This document shows, piece after piece, positions 50,388-59,003 of a stretch of DNA of 64,000 bases (position 1 is its first letter; the number at the start of each line of letters is the position of its first letter). The notes under the pieces are model-generated. The model did no database searches. It worked only from the letters and a program-made list of their open reading frames with translations, and was not told the DNA's origin. The stretch is from an uncultured Ruminiclostridium sp. (GTDB taxonomy: Bacteria; Bacillota; Clostridia; Oscillospirales; Ruminococcaceae), in the NCBI GenBank assembly GCA_947630175.1, contig CANRGJ010000001.1:310001-374000 (forward strand), in the 5' to 3' direction. The position numbers and the translations under genes were made by a program.

Positions 50388-52577
50388 CTATTCATTGGAG
50401 ATGAGCTGTGTATAATAGCCGTTAAGCGCATATAGTTCGTCATGCGTTCCCCGCTCAGCCACCTTTCCGTGATCCAAAACAATTATCTCATCACAGTCAC
50501 GAATCGTAGACAGCCTGTGAGCAACAACGATACACGTGATCCCTCTGTCCTTAATAGAGCGAACCACGTCATACTCCGTTTTTGCATCCAATGCGCTGGT
50601 AGCCTCGTCCATAATAATAATTGTAGGATCCTGAGCCAAAACACGAGCAATTTCCATACGCTGACGCTGACCGCCTGAAAAATCCTTGCCGCCTTCGGTT
50701 ATAACGTAATTATATCCGCCGTCACGCTGCATTATATCTTCATGCAGCTGAGCGTCTTTCGCTGCAAGTATCATCTCAAAGTCCTCTATTGAGGAATCCC
50801 ACATTTTAATATTGTTGCGAATCGTATCTTCAAAAAGAATAATATCCTGATCCACAACAGCCAGCGAACCGGTAAACACACTGCGGTCAATATCCTTTAT
50901 AGGCTTTCCGTCAAACAGTATCTCTCCACTCCAAGGCTGGTACAACCCGGAAATCAGCTTTGAAAGAGTAGATTTGCCGCAACCCGAGCCACCTACAAAA
51001 GCAACACGTCTGCCCGGTTCTAAAGTAAGATTGAAATTTTCAATCAAAGGCTCATCAAGGCGTGAATATCCGAAAGTTACATTCCTCATTTCCAGCCTGC
51101 CAGAGAGTTTGTCATATTCTGTATCACCGTTATCGTCTGTTTCATTCTTATAGTTTATATCAGTAGGATACTCCATTACATCTTCAATACGTTCCATTTG
51201 CGTACGCATTTCCTGTATTGTTTGACCAGCAGAAATAAGCGTCATTGCAGGTTCGGTAAACGATGTCAAAAAGCCCTGAAACGCCATTATCATACCGACA
51301 GTGAAATTGCCTTGTATTGTAAAGAAAACACCGAGTATCAGTACGACGATACCTGTAAGCTGCGACACAAGATTCGGGATCATTCCGAGATATTCATTCA
51401 GCTTTGCATATTTTACCTGCTGAGTATTTACGCTTGCCTGATATCCGGACCACTTTTCAAAATATCCGTTTTCGGCGCCGCTTGCTTTAATTGTCTCGAT
51501 CATTTCAATTCCTGCAACGGTCGAACCGGCCAGTTTTCCCTCATCACGCATCTGAACACGGGTGATATTCACACGTTTTTTTGAAATAATACGTGACATT
51601 ATCAGATTTATCAAAATTGAAGCTATACCTATGAGAGTAAGTGCCCAACTGTATCTGAGCATAACCGCAAGGTAGAATATCATCATGATCGCATTAAGCA
51701 CAAGAGGAGCAAATGTATTAACAAGATCGTTTGCAATAGTACCGTTTGAATCTTGACGCTGCTGTATGTCTCCGGCCATACGCTGAGAGAAAAATTCCAT
51801 CGGCATACGTAGAACTTTCCAAAGAAAAGATGTATCTCCAATAACTGCCAGCTTGCCTTCAATCAAATGTTTTGATTTTGCTTCGATAAATGCCACAATT
51901 ATTTGTATGACTGACAAAAACGCCAATAAGCCAAGAAACGGATAAAACCACTCGGGATTTTCATTTGTAAGCAGCCTGTCTAAAAAAATTCGTGCAAAAG
52001 CCGGTTGGATCATTCCTATCAATGAAGTAATAACGGTGGCAAGGACTACAAAAGCAATAGCAAAGCCGGTGCCAACTAAACGTTTTTTTGCAAAAGACAA
52101 TACACTTTTAGGCTTTCCTCCCGGTTCAAAGCTATCAGTAGGCTCAAACATCAGGCAAATTCCGGTAAAGCTCTTATCAAATATTTCCATTGAAACAGAA
52201 TAATTGCCGTTTGCGGGATCATTAAGCACTGCTTTATTGCCTCTGAATCCGCATAAAACAACAAAATGGTTAAAGTTCCAATGGATTATGCACGGAAATT
52301 TTCCCTTTTCCCTTAACTGTTCAGGCTCGTAACGATATCCCTTGGCAGTTAAACCATAACTGCGAGCTGCTTTTAAAACATTTTTTGCATTGGAACCGTC
52401 ACGGGATACGCCGCAATCTTTTCTCACCTGTTCCAGCGGTATCCACTTGCCGTAATAAGCAAGTATCATTGTAAGAGATGCTGCGCCGCATTCCAAAGCT
52501 TCCATTTGCATAACGACAGGGACCTTTGCAACGCCTTTTGTTATAGGTCCGGGTACAATTTGCTTTTTATTAGCCAT
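50388..52577 (-). CDS. NHLM-type peptidase-containing ABC exporter (PCAT)
   Basis: 729 residues. An N-terminal C39 cysteine protease has Gln24, Cys30 (MEALECGAASL), His104 (FNHFVVLCG) and Asp120 (VLNDPANG), all needed to cut after double glycine. Six membrane helices occupy about 165-450 and the ATPase has GGSGCGKST near 529, FSGGQRQR and IIMDEATSALD. It would remove leaders from the precursors at 43878-45170 and export the cores. Spaced nine bases after the adaptor gene. Full length for the family. Confidence 0.9.
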   Translation of the reverse strand: MANKKQIVPGPITKGVAKVPVVMQMEALECGAASLTMILAYYGKWIPLEQVRKDCGVSRDGSNAKNVLKAARSYGLTAKGYRYEPEQLREKGKFPCIIHWNFNHFVVLCGFRGNKAVLNDPANGNYSVSMEIFDKSFTGICLMFEPTDSFEPGGKPKSVLSFAKKRLVGTGFAIAFVVLATVITSLIGMIQPAFARIFLDRLLTNENPEWFYPFLGLLAFLSVIQIIVAFIEAKSKHLIEGKLAVIGDTSFLWKVLRMPMEFFSQRMAGDIQQRQDSNGTIANDLVNTFAPLVLNAIMMIFYLAVMLRYSWALTLIGIASILINLIMSRIISKKRVNITRVQMRDEGKLAGSTVAGIEMIETIKASGAENGYFEKWSGYQASVNTQQVKYAKLNEYLGMIPNLVSQLTGIVVLILGVFFTIQGNFTVGMIMAFQGFLTSFTEPAMTLISAGQTIQEMRTQMERIEDVMEYPTDINYKNETDDNGDTEYDKLSGRLEMRNVTFGYSRLDEPLIENFNLTLEPGRRVAFVGGSGCGKSTLSKLISGLYQPWSGEILFDGKPIKDIDRSVFTGSLAVVDQDIILFEDTIRNNIKMWDSSIEDFEMILAAKDAQLHEDIMQRDGGYNYVITEGGKDFSGGQRQRMEIARVLAQDPTIIIMDEATSALDAKTEYDVVRSIKDRGITCIVVAHRLSTIRDCDEIIVLDHGKVAERGTHDELYALNGYYTQLISNE

Positions 52578-52586
52578 TGCCGCACC

Positions 52587-53060
52587 TCAATTAAACAAGA
52601 AAGAAATGGGCGAAACACTGTCTACTATGATAGAAGCAGCATAAACGCCATCCGGAAGCGAACCGTTTAATTTAACAGAATATACCCATTCTCCCGCCTT
52701 GAGATCACCAATATGCAACGCATAATCAGAAAAACTCTCATCTACGGCAACGGGTTCAGAAAGAATTTCTGTCACGGTATATTCATAATCACCAATATGT
52801 ACAACGTCGCCTTGCTCAATATCTGATATTTCAGCTTCCTTAATATAGCATATAATTTCATCTGAATCTGAAACGGCAACGGTATTTACTTTAGTTTCAA
52901 GAGAACCGACAACGCCCCACACGATAAAACCTATCAGCAAAATTATTACGGCTGATAAAGTGACCAATATACCGGGTTTTGCCACTCTTATGTAATCATT
53001 TAGCTGTTCGGGCGAGGAAACACGCTGCATGCTCTTTTCTCTGAAAATAGTTTTCATCAT
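52587..53060 (-). CDS. Minimal HlyD/NHLM secretion adaptor
   Basis: 157 residues: a short cytosolic N-terminus (SMQRVSSPEQLNDYIRVAKPG), one membrane helix (about 31-52) and an extracytoplasmic domain of about 100 residues with beta-strands (YIKEAEISDIEQGDVVHIGDYEYTVTEI). The N-terminus and linker match NHLM secretion proteins, but the long coiled-coil hairpin of ordinary HlyD adaptors is absent. It follows the DUF2500-like gene and precedes PCAT. Truncation versus a genuinely short class cannot be told apart here. Confidence 0.7.
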   Translation of the reverse strand: MMKTIFREKSMQRVSSPEQLNDYIRVAKPGILVTLSAVIILLIGFIVWGVVGSLETKVNTVAVSDSDEIICYIKEAEISDIEQGDVVHIGDYEYTVTEILSEPVAVDESFSDYALHIGDLKAGEWVYSVKLNGSLPDGVYAASIIVDSVSPISFLFN

Positions 53061-53090
53061 GTTATATTCCTCTTTTTAAATTTTTTGTGC

Positions 53091-53416
53091 TCATACAATA
53101 AAATCAACAAAATGTTTTCTTTTAATTACAAGTATCCACATCTGTCCTTTTAAATCTTTGTATTGTCTGTATGTACTTAATCTGACTCTGAACTTTTTAA
53201 TTTTTCCGTTTACATCAAATTTCAGAAAAAATAAGTATTATTGGCAGCAAAGTTTACATCTAAATCAGTAGATTGCCTTCTGCAGATAAATGTAGCCTTC
53301 ACTCTTTCTTCCGGTGCTTTTTCATTCAAACGACGATTTAGCACTATTATAAAAATTGAAACGGCTATCAAAAATACAAAAATAATTATGGGAACTATTG
53401 TTGAAAAGTTGTCCAT
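53091..53416 (-). pseudogene. Frameshifted DUF2500-like small membrane protein
   Basis: The first frame (53222-53416) gives 64 residues: one membrane helix (PIIIFVFLIAVSIFIIVL) and VKATFICRR...NNTYFF, then stop. After a -1 shift at a TTTTTTC run the reading continues LKFDVNGKIKKFRVRLSTYRQYKDLKG to a stop at 53091, restoring a beta-rich domain similar to DUF2500. The heptamer T TTT TTC is a classical slippery sequence, so programmed frameshifting, a real pseudogene or a sequencing indel are all possible. Confidence 0.6.
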
Positions 53417-53441
53417 TTTTATTATTCTCTCTTGCTTTCAA

Positions 53442-53849
53442 TTATAAATTTTTTGTTATTTTTAATATATTTTTGCCATCCTTATATTCATACGCTATGG
53501 CATCCATACTTTTTTTGACAATAAATATGCCTAGTCCCCCGATCTCTCTTTCGTCGGCAGATAATGCTGTATTAGGATCAGATTTAGCCAAAGGGTCATA
53601 CGGAACGCCATTATCCATAAATGTAATAATAACAGAAAGCGGAGCCTCGGTCAGTTCCACACGCACAGTTGCCGGACCGATTTGCGGATTATAAGCATAG
53701 TGGGCAATATTACCGAATATCTCATCAATTGCAACATCGATTTGCATTTGAACCTTCATAGAACAATTATGTTCTTCAAGCTTTTCATTTACAAAATCTG
53801 TTACAATAGGAATATTTTCTATCGTTGCGTCAATGGTCAGCTCTTGCAT
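53442..53849 (-). CDS. RsbW/SpoIIAB-like anti-sigma serine kinase
   Basis: 135 residues of the HATPase-c (GHKL) class. The N-box is AIDEIFGNIAHYAY, the G1 box FMDNGVPYDPL, and the G2 box GGLGIFIVKKSMD. Such kinases phosphorylate a STAS antagonist and bind a sigma factor when the antagonist is phosphorylated. A longer frame starts at 53924, but GGAGGG lies directly before ATG 53849, and the longer frame would overlap the phosphatase gene substantially. Sigma partner not provable here. Confidence 0.88.
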   Translation of the reverse strand: MQELTIDATIENIPIVTDFVNEKLEEHNCSMKVQMQIDVAIDEIFGNIAHYAYNPQIGPATVRVELTEAPLSVIITFMDNGVPYDPLAKSDPNTALSADEREIGGLGIFIVKKSMDAIAYEYKDGKNILKITKNL

Positions 53850-55452
53850 ATTGACCCTCCATTCTGCTTTTATATTCAAGGCAAAGCATTGTAATATCGT
53901 CAAACTGAGGCGCTTCTCCGACAAAAAAATCTATATCCGCCTTAACAGCAGGAAGCAATTCGGCAGGACTTTTGTCCTTGTTGGCGTTCAGTACTTTTTC
54001 CAGACGCTCCATTCCGTAAAGTTCGTTTTGTGAGTTTGTTGCTTCGGTAACACCGTCTGTATATTGGAAAATCTTGTCTCCGGGTGAAAGAGTCAGACTC
54101 CCCGCTTTATACATCATTCCCTCCATACCCGCCAGAACAAATCCTGGTTTGATTTTATGAACCGAATAGCTTTCTCCGGAATGGCAGATAAACGGCATTT
54201 CGTGTCCTGCATTGACATAATTAAATTCTCCGCTTACAAGGTCAAGTACACCCTCAAAAGCCGTAATAAACAATCCTTCGCTATTTGATTCACATAGAAG
54301 ATCATTGACCTCACTGAACACATCTCCAAGATCAGTTTCAGCAGCGGTGTGGTCTTTGATAAGCGTCTTACCTATAACCATAAATAATGCCGCAGGAACT
54401 CCTTTTCCTGATACGTCAGCCATAACGATGGCAAGGTGACGGCCGTCCACCATAAAGAAATCGTAGAAATCACCGCCGACCTCCTTTGCGGGATCCATTG
54501 TAGCATAAATATCAATTTCTTTGTGCTCCGGAAAAGCAGGAAAAGTGCACGGCAGCATAGACTTCTGAATATGTGTGGCAACATCGAGCTCAGCGCCGAT
54601 ACGTTCTCTTTCTGCGGTTACACGGCTAAGATTGTGTATATAATCATTAAGCTCGTGTACCATATGCTGGAAGGAATCGGCAAGGTCTCTGACCTCATCT
54701 CTGGTTTTTATATTTACCTTAAATTCGTCAAGATGCTCCATATTATCGCTCACCAAGCCTATAACTGCGTGATGAAGCGTACTAAGCGGCCTGATAAGGG
54801 TTTTTCTGATATAGATATAATAAGCTATCGTAGAAAAGAGGAGTACCACTACTGTAACTCCCAGCGTCAGGATCATAAACTTTGTTATATGCTCTTTTAC
54901 TCTTTCCATTGATATTCCGACAATGGAAAGAGCAACCGGATTATTATCGCTGTCAACAACGGCGACATATGCCGAGGAAATGTTGTCAGTAATAAGAACA
55001 GTCCGTTCTACATTGACAGCGAAAGCATTGTGCATAGCTTCACTGACGTCATCGGCACAGAGAGTGCGTTCACCGAGGTCACAGATTGCATCATTATCTT
55101 CTATGCCTGTATCCCATATGTAAACCATACCATTTTCTTCAGGCACGACAACACAAAAATATTTTAATCCCATTCTTGCTTTTACATTATTGAGATAACC
55201 GCTTATCTCTCCATAATAGTCGTCCTTTTCACCGCACTGACCATCGTGATAATACGATTTTATTCGGTCACCGTCAATAGTATCAGATGCAATAGACGCT
55301 TGAGCAAAAGTGACCTGTGAATAATATTCTTCAATCAGGATTCCAAAAAGCCATGAAATGGTTGAGATGATCGAAAATGCCAGAACTACTGCCATAATCA
55401 CCAATCCAAGCAACAGCTTGGGCTGAAGACGAAATTTCCATTTCTTTTCCAT
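53830..55452 (-). CDS. Membrane-bound SpoIIE-type PP2C phosphatase with sensor and HAMP
   Basis: 540 residues. TM1 at about 12-39, an extracytoplasmic sensor domain (40-190) of Cache/CHASE type, TM2 at about 192-215, HAMP region 216-272, and a SpoIIE phosphatase domain (about 315-525) with GGDFYDFF, ADVSGKGVPAALF and FDDITML. It should dephosphorylate a STAS antagonist in response to an extracellular cue. Its 3' end overlaps the start of the kinase gene by 20 bases; the STAS gene precedes it. Ligand unknown. Confidence 0.9.
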   Translation of the reverse strand: MEKKWKFRLQPKLLLGLVIMAVVLAFSIISTISWLFGILIEEYYSQVTFAQASIASDTIDGDRIKSYYHDGQCGEKDDYYGEISGYLNNVKARMGLKYFCVVVPEENGMVYIWDTGIEDNDAICDLGERTLCADDVSEAMHNAFAVNVERTVLITDNISSAYVAVVDSDNNPVALSIVGISMERVKEHITKFMILTLGVTVVVLLFSTIAYYIYIRKTLIRPLSTLHHAVIGLVSDNMEHLDEFKVNIKTRDEVRDLADSFQHMVHELNDYIHNLSRVTAERERIGAELDVATHIQKSMLPCTFPAFPEHKEIDIYATMDPAKEVGGDFYDFFMVDGRHLAIVMADVSGKGVPAALFMVIGKTLIKDHTAAETDLGDVFSEVNDLLCESNSEGLFITAFEGVLDLVSGEFNYVNAGHEMPFICHSGESYSVHKIKPGFVLAGMEGMMYKAGSLTLSPGDKIFQYTDGVTEATNSQNELYGMERLEKVLNANKDKSPAELLPAVKADIDFFVGEAPQFDDITMLCLEYKSRMEGQYARADH

Positions 55453-55543
55453 TATTATTTCTCCGTTGAATGAATATCGATCCTCAGATGTCCGTTGATA
55501 TAACAGACGGTTCTAAGCAAAAACGATTTTTTAATTGCACACT

Positions 55544-55843
55544 TTACTGTTCAACTGTCAAAATGTCAACAAAACCTGTTATCTCAAATACTTCCATAAC
55601 AGTCTCATTAGCATGCCGTACAACCATTGTCCCCTGTTTGTTCATCACTTTCTGTGCGGCAAGCAATACACGAAGACCTGCCGATGATATGTATTCAAGT
55701 CCTGTAAAATCAAATATCAACTCAGTAATACCGTTGACACTGCGCTTTAACTCTGCTTCAAGCTGAGGAGCCGTCGTTGTATCAAGACGACCTTCCAGTA
55801 TGATTTCTAGCTCTGTTCCCTGTTCTTTTTTGTTGATTGTCAT
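55544..55843 (-). CDS. STAS domain anti-anti-sigma factor
   Basis: 99 residues covering a full SpoIIAA/RsbV-type STAS domain: EGRLDTTTAPQLEAEL and the phosphorylatable serine in LEYISSAGLRVLLA (Ser53/54). The GRLDTxxAPQL and LEYISSAGLRV motifs are shared exactly with the methyltransferase-STAS fusion. GGAGG precedes ATG 55843. It heads the minus-strand operon and is the expected substrate of the kinase and phosphatase downstream. Confidence 0.9.
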   Translation of the reverse strand: MTINKKEQGTELEIILEGRLDTTTAPQLEAELKRSVNGITELIFDFTGLEYISSAGLRVLLAAQKVMNKQGTMVVRHANETVMEVFEITGFVDILTVEQ

Positions 55844-55973
55844 TGTTATAACCTCCATTTAAATATCTATGTGCATATTAAGACGTATTTGAAATCACAC
55901 TATTGCGTTTATTGACCGACAAAATAACTATCTAAAATGCAATTTTACGGCGAATTTTTATAAATACCTTAAT

Positions 55974-56002
55974 ATTATATCATAATATTGTATTTTTTTC
56001 AA
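55974..56002 (-). promoter_or_regulatory. Sigma-A-type promoter of the partner-switch/export operon
   Basis: On the minus strand TTGAAA (55997-56002), 17-base spacer and TATAAT (55974-55979). The leader to the STAS ATG is about 125 bases. It is the strongest promoter before STAS, phosphatase, kinase, adaptor and both exporters. Confidence 0.7.
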
Positions 56003-56122
56003 TGCAATAATATTGACGTTTACGAAATCAAATCTGATTTTTACGAAATGAAACAGTGGTAAACAGGACGATATCTGCAGAGCTTGTAATACATAAAGCA
56101 AAAAAAAATTTGACATAAAAAA

Positions 56123-56190
56123 TGCTCCACTTTCGTTAGACTGTAATTTCGATATATTTATATACCATATTGTCTAACAATTGAGGAGCA
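56123..56190 (-). terminator. Long imperfect inverted repeat after rubrerythrin
   Basis: TGCTCC...GTTAGAC (56123-56141) and GTCTAAC...GGAGCA (56172-56190) pair over 15 of 19 positions across a 30-base A/T-rich loop, with a T6 run following on the minus strand. It can terminate the rubrerythrin transcript; the shape also resembles a small MITE or IS end. The rest of the 369-base gap (55859-56226) shows no gene. Confidence 0.5.
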
Positions 56191-56226
56191 GTTCACTTTA
56201 AAGCATATCATCTACTATATTTAAAA

Positions 56227-56766
56227 TCAATAATTCTCAGCCATAATTCTGAAATATGCTTGAGGATGATTGCAGACGGGACATACTTCGGGCGCAGATT
56301 TTCCTATATGTATATGACCACAGTTGGAGCACTGCCATACCATATCGCCGTCACGACTGAAAACAAGCCCTTCCTGAACATTTTCGAGCAACTTAAGATA
56401 GCGTTTTTCGTGCGCCGCCTCTATTTTGGCAACGCCTGCAAAAAGGTCTGCTATCTCGGTAAATCCTTCCTCTCTGGCGGTCTCCTCAAAGCCCTTGTAC
56501 ATATCTGTCCACTCGTAATTTTCGCCTGCCGCAGCATCTTTAAGATTATCGACCGTATCGCCTACCGAACCGCCGTTAAGCAGCTTGAACCAGATCTTAG
56601 CGTGTTCCTTTTCCTGCTCGGCAGTTTCAAGGAATAGATCTGCGATCTGCTGATAACCGTCCTTCTTTGCCTTTGAAGCGTAGTAGGTATACTTATTTCT
56701 CGCCTGGCTCTCACCTGCAAAAGCTGTTTGCAGATTAGCATACGTTTTTGAATCTTTAAATTCCAT
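56227..56766 (-). CDS. rbr: Rubrerythrin
   Basis: 179 residues with a diiron ferritin-like domain ([15 protein letters not shown] and [17 protein letters not shown] giving E and ExxH ligands; [21 protein letters not shown] for the second pair) and a C-terminal rubredoxin site ([20 protein letters not shown]). It reduces hydrogen peroxide in anaerobes. It has its own promoter (56826-56854). Confidence 0.96.
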   Translation of the reverse strand: MEFKDSKTYANLQTAFAGESQARNKYTYYASKAKKDGYQQIADLFLETAEQEKEHAKIWFKLLNGGSVGDTVDNLKDAAAGENYEWTDMYKGFEETAREEGFTEIADLFAGVAKIEAAHEKRYLKLLENVQEGLVFSRDGDMVWQCSNCGHIHIGKSAPEVCPVCNHPQAYFRIMAENY

Positions 56767-56825
56767 AAAGTAAAACTTCCTTTCTTATTTATTAAATATC
56801 TGTGTAAAACAGATACTGTACTTTA

Positions 56826-56854
56826 AGTATAACATGGTAAAAAATCTTTGTCAA
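56826..56854 (-). promoter_or_regulatory. Rubrerythrin promoter
   Basis: Minus-strand TTGACA (56849-56854), 17-base spacer and TATACT (56826-56831), about 60 bases before the ATG. No PerR box was identified with confidence. Confidence 0.75.
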
Positions 56855-56868
56855 TAAGCTAATTTATG

Positions 56869-57498
56869 TTATACATTTTCCGCATTGGAGTTATCTGTAA
56901 TATAATGTCTTATCCTCAGAGGAAGTCCGCAATCCTCTTTTGCTCTTATTTTGCAAAGCTCTATCTCTTCCTCGCCAAGCTCCTTATCCACGATAGTCAA
57001 CATCACATCGGGGACATATTCCTGTATTGCTATGGCAAAGTGAAGCATTGCATTATACGACGGCAAGCCGTATTTTGGATGAGTAATTCGGAGATATTTT
57101 TCAGGGTCAGAGGCGTTAAGACTTATTGAAACGGCGTCTATCTTCCACTTAAATGATGAAATATCAAATGACGGATCCATCAGTGCAACTAAACCGTTGG
57201 TGTTGACTCGTATTTTCATATTGGATTTACTTTTTACATATTCAGCAACCTGCAAAAGCAGTTCTGCTCTCATCATAGGCTCGCCGTATCCGCAGAAGAC
57301 AAGTTCCTTTATGTCGGTTTTGTCAAAGCTGTCAAATGCGCTGATAATTTCTTCGTAGCTGGGTTCATTCTCAAGCCATAAGCTTTCATTATCGCCTACG
57401 CTGTCGCCGTTTTTTCTTATGCAGAACTCGCAGGCGCAAGGACACTGATTTGTGATATTGGCGTACATTTTTCCGCAATATTTATAAAATATAGTCAT
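56869..57498 (-). CDS. TatD-associated radical SAM protein
   Basis: 209 residues with the radical SAM cluster motif CPCACEFCIRK (C20/C24/C27 region) and YANITNQC preceding it, GYGEPMMRAELLL, RVNTNGLV and SISLNASDPEKY. This matches the short TatD-family-associated radical SAM group. No tatD gene is adjacent in the window, and the reaction is unknown. AGGAGG precedes the ATG. Confidence 0.8.
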   Translation of the reverse strand: MTIFYKYCGKMYANITNQCPCACEFCIRKNGDSVGDNESLWLENEPSYEEIISAFDSFDKTDIKELVFCGYGEPMMRAELLLQVAEYVKSKSNMKIRVNTNGLVALMDPSFDISSFKWKIDAVSISLNASDPEKYLRITHPKYGLPSYNAMLHFAIAIQEYVPDVMLTIVDKELGEEEIELCKIRAKEDCGLPLRIRHYITDNSNAENV

Positions 57499-57523
57499 TA
57501 TGTTCCTCCTCTGAAATTTATAT

Positions 57524-57559
57524 AAATTGTACCATATCCAAGCGGATATGGTACAATTT
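57524..57559. terminator. Perfect 16-bp hairpin terminator
   Basis: AAATTGTACCATATCC (57524-57539) and GGATATGGTACAATTT (57544-57559) form a perfect stem with an AAGC loop, directly after the SPFH gene. It is the strongest hairpin in the window and ends the 61023-57570 operon. Confidence 0.85.
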
Positions 57560-57569
57560 TAATATAATC

Positions 57570-58967
57570 TTATACTAAATCGTCGTCGTTAAAGGGGTCG
57601 CCGCATTCAGGGCAGAACTTCGGAGGATTTTCAAGGTCTTCAGGAGTCCAGCCGCATTTATCACATTTATATTTTTTAGGCGCGGCGGGTTTGGGTTTTC
57701 CGCAGTCAGCGCAGAATTTGCCTGTGTTTGTTTTACCGCAGGAGCATACCCACTCGTTTGAAGCAGGTGCGGCGGGACGAGGAGCACCCTCTTTGCTTGC
57801 TCCGCACTGTGCGCAGAATTTTCCTGTATTCTGAGTACCGCAGGCACTGCAGATCCAAGGCTCGGGCTTTTTGTTTCCACAGCTTGAGCAGAACGCGCCT
57901 GTATTCATAGTTCCGCAAGTGCATCTCCAGCCGTTCGCCTGAGCCTGCTGATTATTGTACTGCTGAGCAGAGGCGTCCATTTGTCCGAGGATATTTCCTC
58001 CTGCCGCCTGAGCCATATTCATTCCCATAAAGCCCATCATAGAGCCGCCTTCGTTTGAACCGGCAGCTTCAATACCACGGGCAATGCTTCCTGCCATCAT
58101 AGCCTTCTGAACGTTGGGATCAAGCATAGTGTCAGCTTTAAGTCTGTCGCCAAGCAACTCCTTGCTCTCTTCGGTTATCGTAGGAGCGCCCATACCGATA
58201 TTTGTGACCATAAAGCCGCGCTGCTGCCAGTTATTTACAGTTGCCTTCTGAACGCTCTCGGTAATCTCTCTCAGCTTTGTGGATATCTGGCTGTAAAATA
58301 CTCCCTGAGTTGACAGATTGCCAAGCGCCTCGGTCATTGCCTGTATAAATTCCATTTTATACTGTTCGCTGCTAAATATGGTATCGACCTTTATATCGCC
58401 TGATTCTACGCCCTTGCTGGCAACTTCCTGATAAAACTTGACAGCTGCTTCTGCATCAGGTATCTGAATTTCAAAAGTACCATAGAAACGAATGTCAATA
58501 GAAGTATTATATTTAGGGTCAAAATAGGGTATTGGAGGAGCTGTGCCAAAACGAATTCCGGGCAGCTTCTGAAGATTGATATAAACTACTCTCTGCTCAT
58601 ATGAAGGTACACCGCCGTATGTGAAACGTGACAGAAAATCCTTGGCAGAATCCTTGAGCTGTCCCGCAAAAATAGACGGCGCAGAAGAATTATCAAGAGT
58701 ATAAGCACCGGGCTCCGTTACAATATTTGTTATCCTACCGTTATCAAGAGTAAGCATACAGGTATTTTCTTCTACCATAATATTGCTTCCGTTGCTGATA
58801 ACATTTTCAGTGCCCATGGTATTGCTGTTTCTTGATGAATTCTGATTCATCTTTGTTCCTTCACGCAGAATGACGGTGTTGTCCATAGAAGGACAGTGTA
58901 TCGCTTCCTTCCAAGTGTCACCGAGGGTTCCGCCCAAAGCGCCGATAGCAGCCTTAATAAGTCCCAT
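57570..58967 (-). CDS. SPFH-domain protein with four zinc ribbons
   Basis: 465 residues. An SPFH/band-7 domain occupies about 30-280 (EQRVVYINLQKLPGIRFGTAPP, TLREITESVQKATVNNWQQRGF), followed by a Gly/Met-rich segment and four successive zinc ribbons with CxCG/CxxC pairs (TCGTMNTGAFCSSCG, CSACGTQNTGKFCAQCG, CSCGKTNTGKFCADCG, CDKCGWTPEDL...CPECGDP). It lacks a clear membrane segment. Function unknown; SPFH proteins organise membrane microdomains. It is in an operon with two more zinc-ribbon proteins. Confidence 0.8.
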   Translation of the reverse strand: MGLIKAAIGALGGTLGDTWKEAIHCPSMDNTVILREGTKMNQNSSRNSNTMGTENVISNGSNIMVEENTCMLTLDNGRITNIVTEPGAYTLDNSSAPSIFAGQLKDSAKDFLSRFTYGGVPSYEQRVVYINLQKLPGIRFGTAPPIPYFDPKYNTSIDIRFYGTFEIQIPDAEAAVKFYQEVASKGVESGDIKVDTIFSSEQYKMEFIQAMTEALGNLSTQGVFYSQISTKLREITESVQKATVNNWQQRGFMVTNIGMGAPTITEESKELLGDRLKADTMLDPNVQKAMMAGSIARGIEAAGSNEGGSMMGFMGMNMAQAAGGNILGQMDASAQQYNNQQAQANGWRCTCGTMNTGAFCSSCGNKKPEPWICSACGTQNTGKFCAQCGASKEGAPRPAAPASNEWVCSCGKTNTGKFCADCGKPKPAAPKKYKCDKCGWTPEDLENPPKFCPECGDPFNDDDLV

Positions 58968-59003
58968 TTGCTTAGTTTCCTTTCAAATAAATAGAATTTA
59001 TGC

